Below the pieces are notes generated by a model. That model saw only the letters and a program-made list of their open reading frames with translations, was not told where the DNA came from and made no database searches. Below, one piece after another: positions 23,099 to 30,692 of a stretch of 64,000 nt of DNA. Position 1 is the first letter of the stretch. Each line of letters starts with the position of its first letter. The translations under genes and the position numbers were made by a program. Source of the stretch: Parabacteroides bouchesdurhonensis (lineage in GTDB: Bacteria > Bacteroidota > Bacteroidia > Bacteroidales > Tannerellaceae); contig NZ_LT896588.1 in assembly GCF_900186615.1 (NCBI RefSeq), positions 196,425 to 260,424 on the forward strand. The letters are read 5' to 3'.

Positions 23099-23743
23099 AT
23101 GAAGATTAAGAAGATCGTAAACAATAGAAACCCGAAGCTGCTGCTCTGCTTTGCCGGCTGGTCGGCTGCGCCCGAAGCCTTCGCCCACCTGGAAGCGGAA
23201 GACGACCAGGACGTATGGGTCTGCTACGACTACCGCGACCTGTCGTTCGGCGAAGACCCGGGCGGCTACAAGCAGATAGACCTCGTGGCCTGGTCGCTCG
23301 GCGTATGGGTAGCGGCACAGGCGGTAGCCGGCATCCCTCTGCACTCCGCCACAGCCGTGAACGGCACGGAGCTTCCGGTGGACGACACCTTCGGCATTCC
23401 GTCCGACATCTTCCTCGGTACGCTCCGGAATGTAACCGATGATGGCATGTCGCGCTTCAACCGGCGGATGTGCGGCAGTCGCGAACTGTTGGAGATGTAC
23501 CGGCAGTTCCCCGCACGTCCTGTCAACAAATTGCAAGAGGAACTGCAAAGCCTCTACGCCGGCATCACCCAAAGCCGCAGCCCGGAGATGCACTGGACGA
23601 AAGCCATCATCTCCACCCGCGATAAGATATTCCCCGTCAATAACCAGCGAAGCTACTGGCAAGGCCGCTGCCCCGCCGGCGAAACAGACGCTCCGCATTA
23701 TCCGTTTTACCTATGGAAACGATGGAAAGAGATAACCGGTTGA
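23099..23743 (+). CDS. bioG: Pimeloyl-ACP methyl ester esterase BioG
   Basis: Alpha/beta hydrolase of the DUF452 family that removes the methyl ester from pimeloyl-ACP, ending the BioC-started synthesis. 214 residues starting MKIKKIVNN. LLLCFAGWSA (about 14-23) is the family hallmark, the nucleophile serine is in AWSLGVWVA (about 65), and the catalytic histidine is probably in DAPHYPFY near the end. A longer frame from 22694 runs through bioF in another frame and is rejected. It overlaps bioC by 31 nt, consistent with a BioG/BioC pair replacing BioH. Confidence 0.92.
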   Translation: MKIKKIVNNRNPKLLLCFAGWSAAPEAFAHLEAEDDQDVWVCYDYRDLSFGEDPGGYKQIDLVAWSLGVWVAAQAVAGIPLHSATAVNGTELPVDDTFGIPSDIFLGTLRNVTDDGMSRFNRRMCGSRELLEMYRQFPARPVNKLQEELQSLYAGITQSRSPEMHWTKAIISTRDKIFPVNNQRSYWQGRCPAGETDAPHYPFYLWKRWKEITG

Positions 23744-24489
23744 TAGAACCGCCACGCATCCGGCAACGCTTTGCCCGCGCCCTGCCCAGTTACGACAATC
23801 ATGCCATAGCACAACAGCAGATTACGGCAGAAGCCGCCGCGATGCTGCAACGCACCCCGCGGCCTTTCGCCCGCTGCTTGGAAATAGGCTGTGGCAGCGG
23901 AGGCTTCACCCGCCTGCTGCAACAGATGCTGCCCGAAGCGGACTGGACGCTGAACGACCTGTGCCCGGAATCGCTCTCCGCCGCCGCTCTGCACTGCCCT
24001 CACTCCGCCCACCTCGTAACCGGCGATGCCGAAAGCGCAGAGCTGGGCACAGGTTACGACTTGATAGCCTCCACCTCCGCCTTTCAGTGGTTTCGCCATC
24101 CGCAGGGTTTCGCCCGGAAGCTGGCCACGATGCAACCTCCGGGCGGCACGTTGCTATTCACCACCTTCCTGCCCGGCAACTTGCAGGAAGTAAAAGAGAT
24201 AACCGGAAGAGGCCTCACCTACCCTTCTGCCGGGCAATGGAAAGAATGGCTGGCACACAGTTACCGGATAGAGGTATGCCGCGAAGAAACGATCCGCCTC
24301 CTCTTTGGCAATCCGCTCGAAGTGCTTCGTCACCTTAAATACACCGGAGTAACCGCCACCGGCACCGGACAATGGACACGGGGCATGCAGGCCGATTTCA
24401 TCGACCGTTATAACAAACAGTTTTCAACGGGCGACAACCAGGTAACACTGACCTACCGCCCGCTCTACATACAAGCTATAAGGCGGTAA
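23713..24489 (+). CDS. bioC: Malonyl-ACP O-methyltransferase BioC
   Basis: SAM-dependent methyltransferase that caps malonyl-ACP so fatty acid synthesis can build the pimeloyl chain. Motif I is CLEIGCGSGGFT (about 56-67). RQRFARALPSYDNHAIAQQQ near residue 17 matches the BioC N-terminus. 258 residues. The start overlaps bioG; an alternative ATG nine bases downstream (23722) is equally possible. The stop codon lies in the first CGGTAA unit of the downstream repeat array. Confidence 0.93.
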   Translation: METMERDNRLIEPPRIRQRFARALPSYDNHAIAQQQITAEAAAMLQRTPRPFARCLEIGCGSGGFTRLLQQMLPEADWTLNDLCPESLSAAALHCPHSAHLVTGDAESAELGTGYDLIASTSAFQWFRHPQGFARKLATMQPPGGTLLFTTFLPGNLQEVKEITGRGLTYPSAGQWKEWLAHSYRIEVCREETIRLLFGNPLEVLRHLKYTGVTATGTGQWTRGMQADFIDRYNKQFSTGDNQVTLTYRPLYIQAIRR

Positions 24490-24574
24490 AAGACGTCTCC
24501 GTTTTCGGTAACGCCTTTACCGTGTACACGGTAATGCTCTTACCGTTATAAGGGTAAAAGCTTTACCGAAATCA
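24484..24574. repeat. 23-nt tandem repeat array, unit type CGGTAAnnnnnTTACCG
   Basis: Units at 24484-24505 (22 nt), 24506-24528, 24529-24551 and 24552-24574. Each has CGGTAA near its start, and three have the complementary TTTACCG/TTACCG 5 nt later, so each unit is a small hairpin. It begins at the bioC stop codon and is immediately followed by a second, unrelated-sequence array. Confidence 0.8.
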
Positions 24575-24590
24575 GCAGAATGTATGCCGT

Positions 24591-24695
24591 TATAATTCCA
24601 GACCCTTTAGAGTTATAACTCCAGACACTCTGCAAGCGTAACTCCAGACACTCTGCAAGCATAACTCCAGACACTCTGGAATTATAACTCTAAAG
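24591..24695. repeat. 23-24-nt tandem repeat array, unit type TATAACTCCAGACACTCTG
   Basis: Units at 24591-24613, 24614-24637, 24638-24660, 24661-24683 and a partial unit from 24684. The core CCAGACACTCTGG is palindromic (CCAGA/TCTGG) in the last full unit. It fills the gap up to bioD. No ORF, no T-run. Confidence 0.8.
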
Positions 24696-24723
24696 AATAT
24701 CCATCAAATTAAAAGATAAACGT

Positions 24724-25365
24724 ATGAAAGGAACCGTATTATTCGTATCAGGCATAGACACCAACGTAGGCAAAACCTATGCCACCGGAATCATAGCCCG
24801 CCGGATGGCGGCAGAAGGCAAAAGCGTGATCACCCAGAAGATGACCCAGACGGGAAACGTGGATGTATCCGAAGACATCGAGATGCACCGCCGCCTGCAA
24901 GGCATCCCCTTTACCGACGAAGACAAGTCCGGGCTGACCTGCCCCTACATCTTTACCTATCCCTGCTCTCCGCACATGGCCGCCGCGAAAGACGGCCGCG
25001 AGATAGACCTCCGGGTCATTACGGAAGCAACCCGCCGGCTGCAGGAGAAGTACGACTACGTGCTGCTTGAAGGCGCCGGCGGACTGATGGTGCCCTGCAC
25101 TGCCGATTCGCTCACCATAGAATACGTGCGCGACATGGGCTACCCGCTCATCCTCGTCACCTCCGGTAAGCTGGGCAGCATCAACCATACCCTGCTCAGC
25201 CTCTACGCCTGCAAACAATACGGGATAAAAGTGCATACCGTAGTGTACAACCTCTATCCCCGTACGGATGAGCTGATAGAGCAAAACACATTGGAGTATC
25301 TCCGCCGCTACGTGGCCCGCGAACACCCCGAAACGGAGATCAGGCTGCTGGAAGTTCAGGATTAA
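24724..25365 (+). CDS. bioD: Dethiobiotin synthetase BioD
   Basis: ATP-dependent carboxylation and ring closure of DAPA to dethiobiotin. The P-loop SGIDTNVGKTYATG lies at about residues 9-22, and LLEGAGGLMVPC at about 116 is the second family motif. 213 residues, normal. Last gene of the bio cluster, 234 nt after bioC with the two repeat arrays between them. With BioC, BioG, BioF, BioA and BioB the pathway from malonyl-ACP to biotin is complete. Confidence 0.95.
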   Translation: MKGTVLFVSGIDTNVGKTYATGIIARRMAAEGKSVITQKMTQTGNVDVSEDIEMHRRLQGIPFTDEDKSGLTCPYIFTYPCSPHMAAAKDGREIDLRVITEATRRLQEKYDYVLLEGAGGLMVPCTADSLTIEYVRDMGYPLILVTSGKLGSINHTLLSLYACKQYGIKVHTVVYNLYPRTDELIEQNTLEYLRRYVAREHPETEIRLLEVQD

Positions 25366-25382
25366 ATATCCTGCGCTTCCCT

Positions 25383-26291
25383 TTACAGATGCAAGTGCAG
25401 GCCGATGGAGACGGGATATAATTCCGGCCCTTTATTATGCTTAAATGCGCTGACAGGTGAATACCGGGCATAGATTCCGATCCAGTCCAGGCCGGCTTGA
25501 AGCATAATGTCCATAGATACCGGACGGAGGTTCATACCGCCGTCCATCTTCTCTTTACGCGTCTTGCCACGGTCGTCTGTATAAACAACTTTGGATGACG
25601 ACATGGTTTTGACCACTCCTACCACACCGGCGGAGAAGAAATACGACGTCTTATGGTGGCGACGCTTCTGCCACTCCAACAAAAGGGGAATGGTAAGGCT
25701 GGTAGTATTCAGCTTGCTGGCCTTATACGTAATGCCTTCGGGGGCGGGCTGCAAGACGGTTACCCCGTCCACTTCCTTGAAATAGTTGTTTGTATCCAAC
25801 CTGTAACGATTCCAACGCATACCGGCACCGGTTACCACTGCCCAGTTGTAACGTGAGAACGGGAAACTCCACTCCATAAAGTTCAGGTTATATTCCAAAG
25901 ACTTTCCTCCCCGCAACGATACGCCGTCTACGTCATTGACATGCAGGCTTCCGTCGGCAAAGTTACAGAAGCCCATGCCAAACCCTGCCCAGTGAGCCGA
26001 GAAGTCCTTATCCCATGTAGGCACAGGTATATTGAGCGACCGGATGTGTTTGCGACGTTCGTAATTCTGGCCGTCGCGGTAATGGCCTTCAAAAACCATG
26101 TCGCTATCGATAGAGTCGCCTTCTTCCGTCAACTCATAGACTTTTACTTTCATGCGGTCGCCATTGTCTTTCACTTCAATCCGTTTGTTTTCTACCACGA
26201 TAACCGTATCGGTGGCAGCAGGCTGTACGCCTGTAGTTGCTACGGCCGCCAAGGGGAAACAGGTAGCCAGGAATAACAGTACGTTTTTCAT
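25383..26291 (-). CDS. Outer-membrane beta-barrel protein of an ECF-sigma operon
   Basis: 302 residues, with a signal peptide (MKNVLLFLATCFPLAAVA). The mature protein has alternating hydrophobic strands, many aromatic residues and GMGFCNF- and WSFPFSRYNW-like segments, ending in IGLHLHL. This is typical of small outer-membrane barrels of Bacteroidales. No precise family is recognised. It lies 21 nt after a DUF4252-like gene, the last of four genes starting with an ECF sigma factor. It is convergent with bioD. Confidence 0.7.
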   Translation of the reverse strand: MKNVLLFLATCFPLAAVATTGVQPAATDTVIVVENKRIEVKDNGDRMKVKVYELTEEGDSIDSDMVFEGHYRDGQNYERRKHIRSLNIPVPTWDKDFSAHWAGFGMGFCNFADGSLHVNDVDGVSLRGGKSLEYNLNFMEWSFPFSRYNWAVVTGAGMRWNRYRLDTNNYFKEVDGVTVLQPAPEGITYKASKLNTTSLTIPLLLEWQKRRHHKTSYFFSAGVVGVVKTMSSSKVVYTDDRGKTRKEKMDGGMNLRPVSMDIMLQAGLDWIGIYARYSPVSAFKHNKGPELYPVSIGLHLHL

Positions 26292-26312
26292 ATCTGTATC
26301 TATTTTATACGT

Positions 26313-26780
26313 TTACAAATCCTTTTTAGTAAAGAGAAGAGTGATAAGGTCGTCGCTGTCCAGGTCGCCCTCTATATAGACCAGAGTAACTACTCCTTTC
26401 TTGTTGACTTTGAAAAGGACAAAGCGGTTGATGTCTTCATCTTTGCCCGGCAGCTGGTAATAAGCGGACACTACCCCACCGTCGTCGGTAACTTCCTTAA
26501 TCTTGCGAGCCCCTTTCTGATCGGCTTCCAGACAGCTCCTGACAAAGGCCAGCGCCTCATTGTCCTGCTTGATGGTAATGCTCTTGTAACGGGTCATCCC
26601 GTATGTCTCGAGCATTTCGTTGGAAAGCTCCACCATCGTCACATTCTTTTTCTTTCCGTACCGGACAAATACGTCTTGTATCTTTAAGTCTTTCTGCATC
26701 CCGGCAGCAGAAAGACTATCCGGTTGCAGGCTGAATGCTGTTATTAGCAGCAGCACGAATACATATTTAATCTGTTTCAT
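26313..26780 (-). CDS. Exported DUF4252/DUF6108-like protein
   Basis: About 155 residues starting MKQIKYVFVLLLITAFSL with a Sec signal peptide. The mature part carries VFVRYGKKKNVTMVELS and ends in EGDLDSDDLITLLF, similar to small Bacteroidales proteins encoded beside ECF sigma factors. Function unknown. An in-frame ATG at 26807 would overlap the anti-sigma stop by 14 nt, but the shorter start gives a normal signal peptide. Confidence 0.7.
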   Translation of the reverse strand: MKQIKYVFVLLLITAFSLQPDSLSAAGMQKDLKIQDVFVRYGKKKNVTMVELSNEMLETYGMTRYKSITIKQDNEALAFVRSCLEADQKGARKIKEVTDDGGVVSAYYQLPGKDEDINRFVLFKVNKKGVVTLVYIEGDLDSDDLITLLFTKKDL

Positions 26781-26793
26781 AAGACAGTGTGTT

Positions 26794-27291
26794 TTATTCT
26801 TCATCATCGCTGAACAAAGAGCCCAGTTCTTTTAATTGATTATCTACTATCTCCTGCGTATCGGGTTCGCTATCCGTTTCCGGAAAGTACTCGTCGGCAG
26901 GAGTCGCTACTTCTTGCAAGGCCTCAATAGCCAAAGTACGCACTTTGTGGATATCGGTATAGCAACGTCCGTTTATCACCACATAGTTGTCCGAGCAGAA
27001 ACAAGGATCAAGCGGGTGAAGCAGCTGCCCTATTCCCAATGCCAGCAGAACACAAGCCGCTATTCCGGATACCAGATATAAAACAGTGCGCCGGGCAATC
27101 GAACGATGGACAGGCTTGGCCGGTTTTCCGGCTTGCTTGTCGATCTCTTCCCGAAAGTAAGCAAAGAGAGGCTTATAAACGGACAGGTGTTCGGGCACAT
27201 CGTCCGAAGCAAAGAAGGCGCGTAGCTGAGATTCCTCAGCCGAGGTTGTCTCGCCTTCAAAATATTTATTCAGTAATTCGTCGATATTCAT
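26794..27291 (-). CDS. Probable membrane anti-sigma factor
   Basis: 165 residues: a cytoplasmic N-terminal part (LLNKYFEGETTSAEESQLRA, a pattern common in Bacteroidales anti-sigma proteins), one transmembrane helix (about 70-90, YLVSGIAACVLLALGI), and a periplasmic tail with a CFCSDNYVVINGRCY cysteine-rich segment. Its start overlaps the ECF sigma stop by 4 nt. It probably holds the sigma factor at the membrane until a signal arrives; this is inferred from order and topology. Confidence 0.7.
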   Translation of the reverse strand: MNIDELLNKYFEGETTSAEESQLRAFFASDDVPEHLSVYKPLFAYFREEIDKQAGKPAKPVHRSIARRTVLYLVSGIAACVLLALGIGQLLHPLDPCFCSDNYVVINGRCYTDIHKVRTLAIEALQEVATPADEYFPETDSEPDTQEIVDNQLKELGSLFSDDEE

Positions 27292-27794
27292 ATTCGTTGT
27301 CCGTTTAATTGTAAGTATTGTTCGCGTATCTTTTTTCGTGCCCTGGATAGATTAACACGGATGGCTTCAGGTTGTGTGCCTGTTATTTCGGCAATCTCCG
27401 CTACTTCATACCCTTCTACGTCTTTCATCCGGATAATTGTCTGCTGCAACGAAGGCAACCGGTCTATCAAGCGGCGTACACAAGCAACGGCGTCTTGTTG
27501 TTCCAGTCGTTCAGCAGGGTTCATAGTTCCGGAATCGAGCGACAGGTTATCCAGTTCCGGCCCTTGCGGCTTCCGCTTCCTTAGCTTATCCAGCGTAAGG
27601 TTGCGTACAATCATCATAGCCAGTGCTTCCACGCTATCGTATTCGTCTAGCTTACCGCGGATATTCCATAACTTGAGGAATGCTTCTTGCACAACATCCT
27701 CAGCATCGGAAGTGTCTTCCGCCAGCTTCCGCGAAAAGTTAAACATCTTCTCCCGAAGCGGTAGCACGGTTATTTTGAATGTCTCTAATTCCAT
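27288..27794 (-). CDS. ECF-type RNA polymerase sigma-70 factor
   Basis: About 168 residues starting MELETFKITVLPLREK. Region 2 includes AEDVVQEAFLKLW (about 40-52), and region 4 includes EVAEIAEITGTQPEAIRVNL (about 128-147). A longer frame begins at 27833 but its extra residues are hydrophobic and atypical. It heads a four-gene operon: sigma, anti-sigma, DUF4252-like protein, outer-membrane barrel. Confidence 0.9.
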   Translation of the reverse strand: MELETFKITVLPLREKMFNFSRKLAEDTSDAEDVVQEAFLKLWNIRGKLDEYDSVEALAMMIVRNLTLDKLRKRKPQGPELDNLSLDSGTMNPAERLEQQDAVACVRRLIDRLPSLQQTIIRMKDVEGYEVAEIAEITGTQPEAIRVNLSRARKKIREQYLQLNGQRI

Positions 27795-27887
27795 TTCTAT
27801 TAATAAGACGACAAAGGAAGGAAAACATAACACGGGTTTGGTTATTTTCCTGTAATATTTTCAGGGAAGGCAGGATACAGGTTAACG

Positions 27888-27921
27888 TCCGCCTATAGAC
27901 AATAACTGACCTACAGGCGGA
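27888..27921. repeat. Hairpin between the ECF sigma gene and the DUF4923 gene
   Basis: TCCGCCT (27888-27894) and AGGCGGA (27915-27921), with an added TAG/CTA inner stem. No T-run on either side. It may end the DUF4923 transcript on the minus strand, but it is a weak terminator. Confidence 0.45.
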
Positions 27922-27940
27922 TACAGAAAACGGCTACAGC

Positions 27941-28567
27941 TTATTTTTCCAGATCAAAGCCCAGCATCATACCATCGTATTGCTCAGCAAGTTTATTGAT
28001 CGTTTGTAAGGTTGCATTGCTTGAAACAGCAGATATGGTAGAGAGGAATTTTAAAAGCTTATCGGCGTCGAAAAGCAAGGTTAGCTGATTACCGGACAAT
28101 ACAACATGAGCCGTCAACGTAGTAATCTTCATTTTCTTGGCTTTGCCTAACGAATAATGTAAAGAAAGTGTTTTGGCATCGGCATCAAACGAATAAGTTC
28201 CATTCAGCGAACCTTTCTTTAACGTATTGGTGAATGTTGAATCAGGGTTCAGCGCGTAGTTAAACACGCCTTCTACAATACCAACTTTGGCGCAATATTC
28301 TTTCATCTTCTTCTCGGCCTCTGTTGAAGCAAGGCTTGCGGCAACGTTCTTCAATGCGTTATCTCCCTCCAACTGAATTGCAGGATTAACGTAAGTCCAC
28401 GTACCTTGCAGGTTTTCAACCGTCAACGCTTTTCCTCCGGTAACAGCGGTCACAGCATCTTTTACTGCCGATGATTTCAGAATATCCTTCAACGACTGGG
28501 CACTTGCTATCTGAGGCATCAACAAAACGGCAGACAAAGCCGTTACAATCATCCAAACCTTTTTCAT
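27941..28567 (-). CDS. DUF4923-family exported protein
   Basis: 208 residues with a signal peptide (MKKVWMIVTALSAVLLMPQIASA). The mature part has a helical start (SLKDILKSSAVKDAVTAVTG) and then a lipocalin-like beta region beginning LQGTWTYVNPAIQLEG. It matches the Bacteroidales DUF4923 pattern, function unknown. A TATCTTTG -7 box (28604-28611) lies 37 nt upstream and is divergent from the MFS promoter. Confidence 0.75.
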   Translation of the reverse strand: MKKVWMIVTALSAVLLMPQIASAQSLKDILKSSAVKDAVTAVTGGKALTVENLQGTWTYVNPAIQLEGDNALKNVAASLASTEAEKKMKEYCAKVGIVEGVFNYALNPDSTFTNTLKKGSLNGTYSFDADAKTLSLHYSLGKAKKMKITTLTAHVVLSGNQLTLLFDADKLLKFLSTISAVSSNATLQTINKLAEQYDGMMLGFDLEK

Positions 28568-28603
28568 TTCGTTAAAAATTTAATGTGTTATATTAGCATT
28601 CCG

Positions 28604-28632
28604 CAAAGATAAGAATATTATCGCTACATTTG
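28604..28632. promoter_or_regulatory. Divergent -7 boxes for the DUF4923 and MFS genes
   Basis: Minus strand TATCTTTG at 28604-28611; plus strand TACATTTG at 28625-28632. They are only 13 nt apart, so the two promoters would compete or share control. Confidence 0.5.
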
Positions 28633-28686
28633 TGCCGTTCCTTCCTCAAGGCAAGTTTCAGAACAGGTAAAGTAAAACACGAGAAG

Positions 28687-30090
28687 ATGAAGATCAGAAA
28701 CCGCGTAACCGCAACCAGCGATATGGACGGTCTGCCTTTAAACAAGCGTTATTGGGCTATCCTTGCTACAGCTCTGGGAGTATCCATGTCCGTTATAGAC
28801 GGAACAATCGCCAATGTGGCTCTGCCCAGCATAGCGAATGATTTAAGTATATCACCTACTACATCTATCTGGATTGTAAATGCTTATCAATTAGCATTGG
28901 TTATATCATTACTATCCTTTTCTTCCCTGGGAGATATTTATGGTTACCGGCGTATATTTATCACAGGGGTCGGAATATTCACGGTTACCTCTTTAGGTTG
29001 CGCCCTGTCCGATTCGTTCTGGACACTAACGATAGCACGAGCCTTACAAGGTGTAGGAGCTGCTGCCATAACGAGTGTAAACACAGCCATCTTACGCATT
29101 ATCTATCCGCGTAAGTTCCTGGGACGGGGAATGGGTATAAATGCTTTAGTTGTAGCTGTGTCCATAGCATCCGGGCCATCGTTGGCTGCCGCAATCCTCT
29201 CCATAGGTTCGTGGAACTGGTTATTTGCCATCAACGTACCGATAGGTATTTGTACTTTCATAGTAGCATCGATGTTTCTCCCTGCAAATCCGGTAAAAAC
29301 AATCAAACGGAAGTTCGACATGATAAGCGCGTTGGCCAATGCGCTTAGTTTCGGACTGTTGATTATAGCTTTGGAAGGAGTTGCGCACAAACAAAATCCT
29401 ACATTTATAATAATAGAAACCATCGCGTTACTGCTGATAGGTTATTTCTTTGTACGACGTCAGTTAACTCAGGAATATCCGCTCCTACCGGTAGATTTAA
29501 TGAAAATACCCATCTTCTCTCTTTCCATAGGCAGTTCTATTTGTTCTTTTACAGGACAGATGCTGGCTATGATTTCCCTGCCCTTCTTTATACAGAACAC
29601 ATTAGGGAAAAGCGAAGTAGAAACTGGGTTATTACTTACCCCATGGCCTTTGGCAACCATGTTCATGGCACCGGTAGCCGGCAGGTTGGTAGAACGCATA
29701 CATGCCGGACTGCTGGGAAGTATAGGAATGGTCCTATTCGCAACCGGACTGTTCCTTTTGGCTATCTTACCGGATAACCCAGCCAATGGAGATATTGTAT
29801 GGAGAATGATGCTTTGCGGAGCAGGTTTTGGTATTTTCCAGACACCAAACAATAGCACAATCATTTCTTCCGCACCAACCAACCGCAGTGGAGGCGCCAG
29901 TGGCATGTTGGGCACGGCACGTCTGGTTGGCCAAACTCTGGGAGCCACCTTAGTTGCCATGATCTTCGGATTGGTACACGACAACAGCACACACTTCTGT
30001 CTTCTTCTTGCCGGTGGATTTGCCATTACAGCAGGTATAATAAGCAGTCTGAGACTTTCACAACCGAGGCCTCTTAAGGAATTTAAGTAA
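28687..30090 (+). CDS. DHA2-family MFS drug exporter
   Basis: Proton-driven multidrug efflux porter in the inner membrane. 467 residues from the ATG at 28687 (MKIRNRVTATSDMDG), with 13-14 hydrophobic helices. SVIDGTIANVALPSIANDL (about 38-56) matches motif D1 of DHA2 proteins, and GDIYGYRRIF (about 83) matches motif A. An upstream in-frame ATG at 28630 overlaps the TACATTTG promoter box and is rejected. No adaptor gene is adjacent. Confidence 0.88.
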   Translation: MKIRNRVTATSDMDGLPLNKRYWAILATALGVSMSVIDGTIANVALPSIANDLSISPTTSIWIVNAYQLALVISLLSFSSLGDIYGYRRIFITGVGIFTVTSLGCALSDSFWTLTIARALQGVGAAAITSVNTAILRIIYPRKFLGRGMGINALVVAVSIASGPSLAAAILSIGSWNWLFAINVPIGICTFIVASMFLPANPVKTIKRKFDMISALANALSFGLLIIALEGVAHKQNPTFIIIETIALLLIGYFFVRRQLTQEYPLLPVDLMKIPIFSLSIGSSICSFTGQMLAMISLPFFIQNTLGKSEVETGLLLTPWPLATMFMAPVAGRLVERIHAGLLGSIGMVLFATGLFLLAILPDNPANGDIVWRMMLCGAGFGIFQTPNNSTIISSAPTNRSGGASGMLGTARLVGQTLGATLVAMIFGLVHDNSTHFCLLLAGGFAITAGIISSLRLSQPRPLKEFK

Positions 30091-30119
30091 AAAAACGACG
30101 AATAATGATTCGTACAATA

Positions 30120-30485
30120 TCAGACTCCTAACACGATGTTAGCATCAATATTCAATTTTCGGCTCATTTCTCTGGCGACTTTCAAAGTAGGTTCGCACTT
30201 ACCCGAAAGATACTCGCTTACCCGTGAAGGACTCACATTCAATAATTCTGAAAGTTTAGTTTGAGTAAGGCTCATTTCATACATCCGAAGTTTAAGAACA
30301 TCTACCAATGAAGGTGATTCTACAGGAAAATGCTCTTCCTCATAATCGGCCACTAAATCTGAAATCAAATCAAGTTCAAGATAATTCTTATCATCTGCCG
30401 GAGTATCATTGCCAACAACCTTCAATAATTCTTCAATTCTTGCGCAAGCTGCTTTGTATTGTTTTTCAGTCTTTATCTTTGCCAT
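30120..30485 (-). CDS. higA: HigA-type antitoxin, XRE family, orphan
   Basis: 121 residues. The N-terminal acidic part is typical of the HigA family (ELDLISDLVADYEEEHFP). The C-terminal helix-turn-helix is LTQTKLSELLNVSPSRVSEY (about 73-92). HigA represses its operon and neutralises the HigB ribosome-dependent RNase. Here only a short HigB remnant lies upstream, so the gene is an antitoxin without a working local toxin. Confidence 0.88.
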   Translation of the reverse strand: MAKIKTEKQYKAACARIEELLKVVGNDTPADDKNYLELDLISDLVADYEEEHFPVESPSLVDVLKLRMYEMSLTQTKLSELLNVSPSRVSEYLSGKCEPTLKVAREMSRKLNIDANIVLGV

Positions 30486-30527
30486 ATCAATTTACAGTTT
30501 GTAAGTGTGTCTCACTAATCCAATATC

Positions 30528-30623
30528 TTAAACTGAGGAACAATCTATTCTATCATATTCTTTATGTGTACCTATAAAGCGAATAAAAACTTTCTTCGTA
30601 GCAAATAAAACGATTGCAACCAA
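30528..30623 (-). pseudogene. higB: C-terminal remnant of a HigB toxin
   Basis: A 31-codon stretch preceded by an in-frame TGA and with no start codon. It reads LVAIVLFATKKVFIRFIGTH followed by KEYDRIDCSSV and a stop. This matches the C-terminal end of HigB_toxin (RelE-like) proteins, including the IRFIGTHxEYDxID hallmark. The N-terminal two thirds are missing and their place is taken by the fba terminator region. It lies 42 nt upstream of higA, the normal toxin-then-antitoxin order. Confidence 0.75.
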
Positions 30624-30634
30624 TCAACAGAAAA

Positions 30635-30662
30635 GGGATATGTTTTTACAAACATATCCCTC
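30635..30662 (-). terminator. Intrinsic terminator of fba
   Basis: Minus-strand stem GGGATATGTTT/AAACATATCCC with a 4-nt loop, followed by TTTTCTG. It lies 31 nt after the fba stop codon. Confidence 0.85.
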
Positions 30663-30692
30663 ACCTATAACTATAATTAATCAACTACATAA

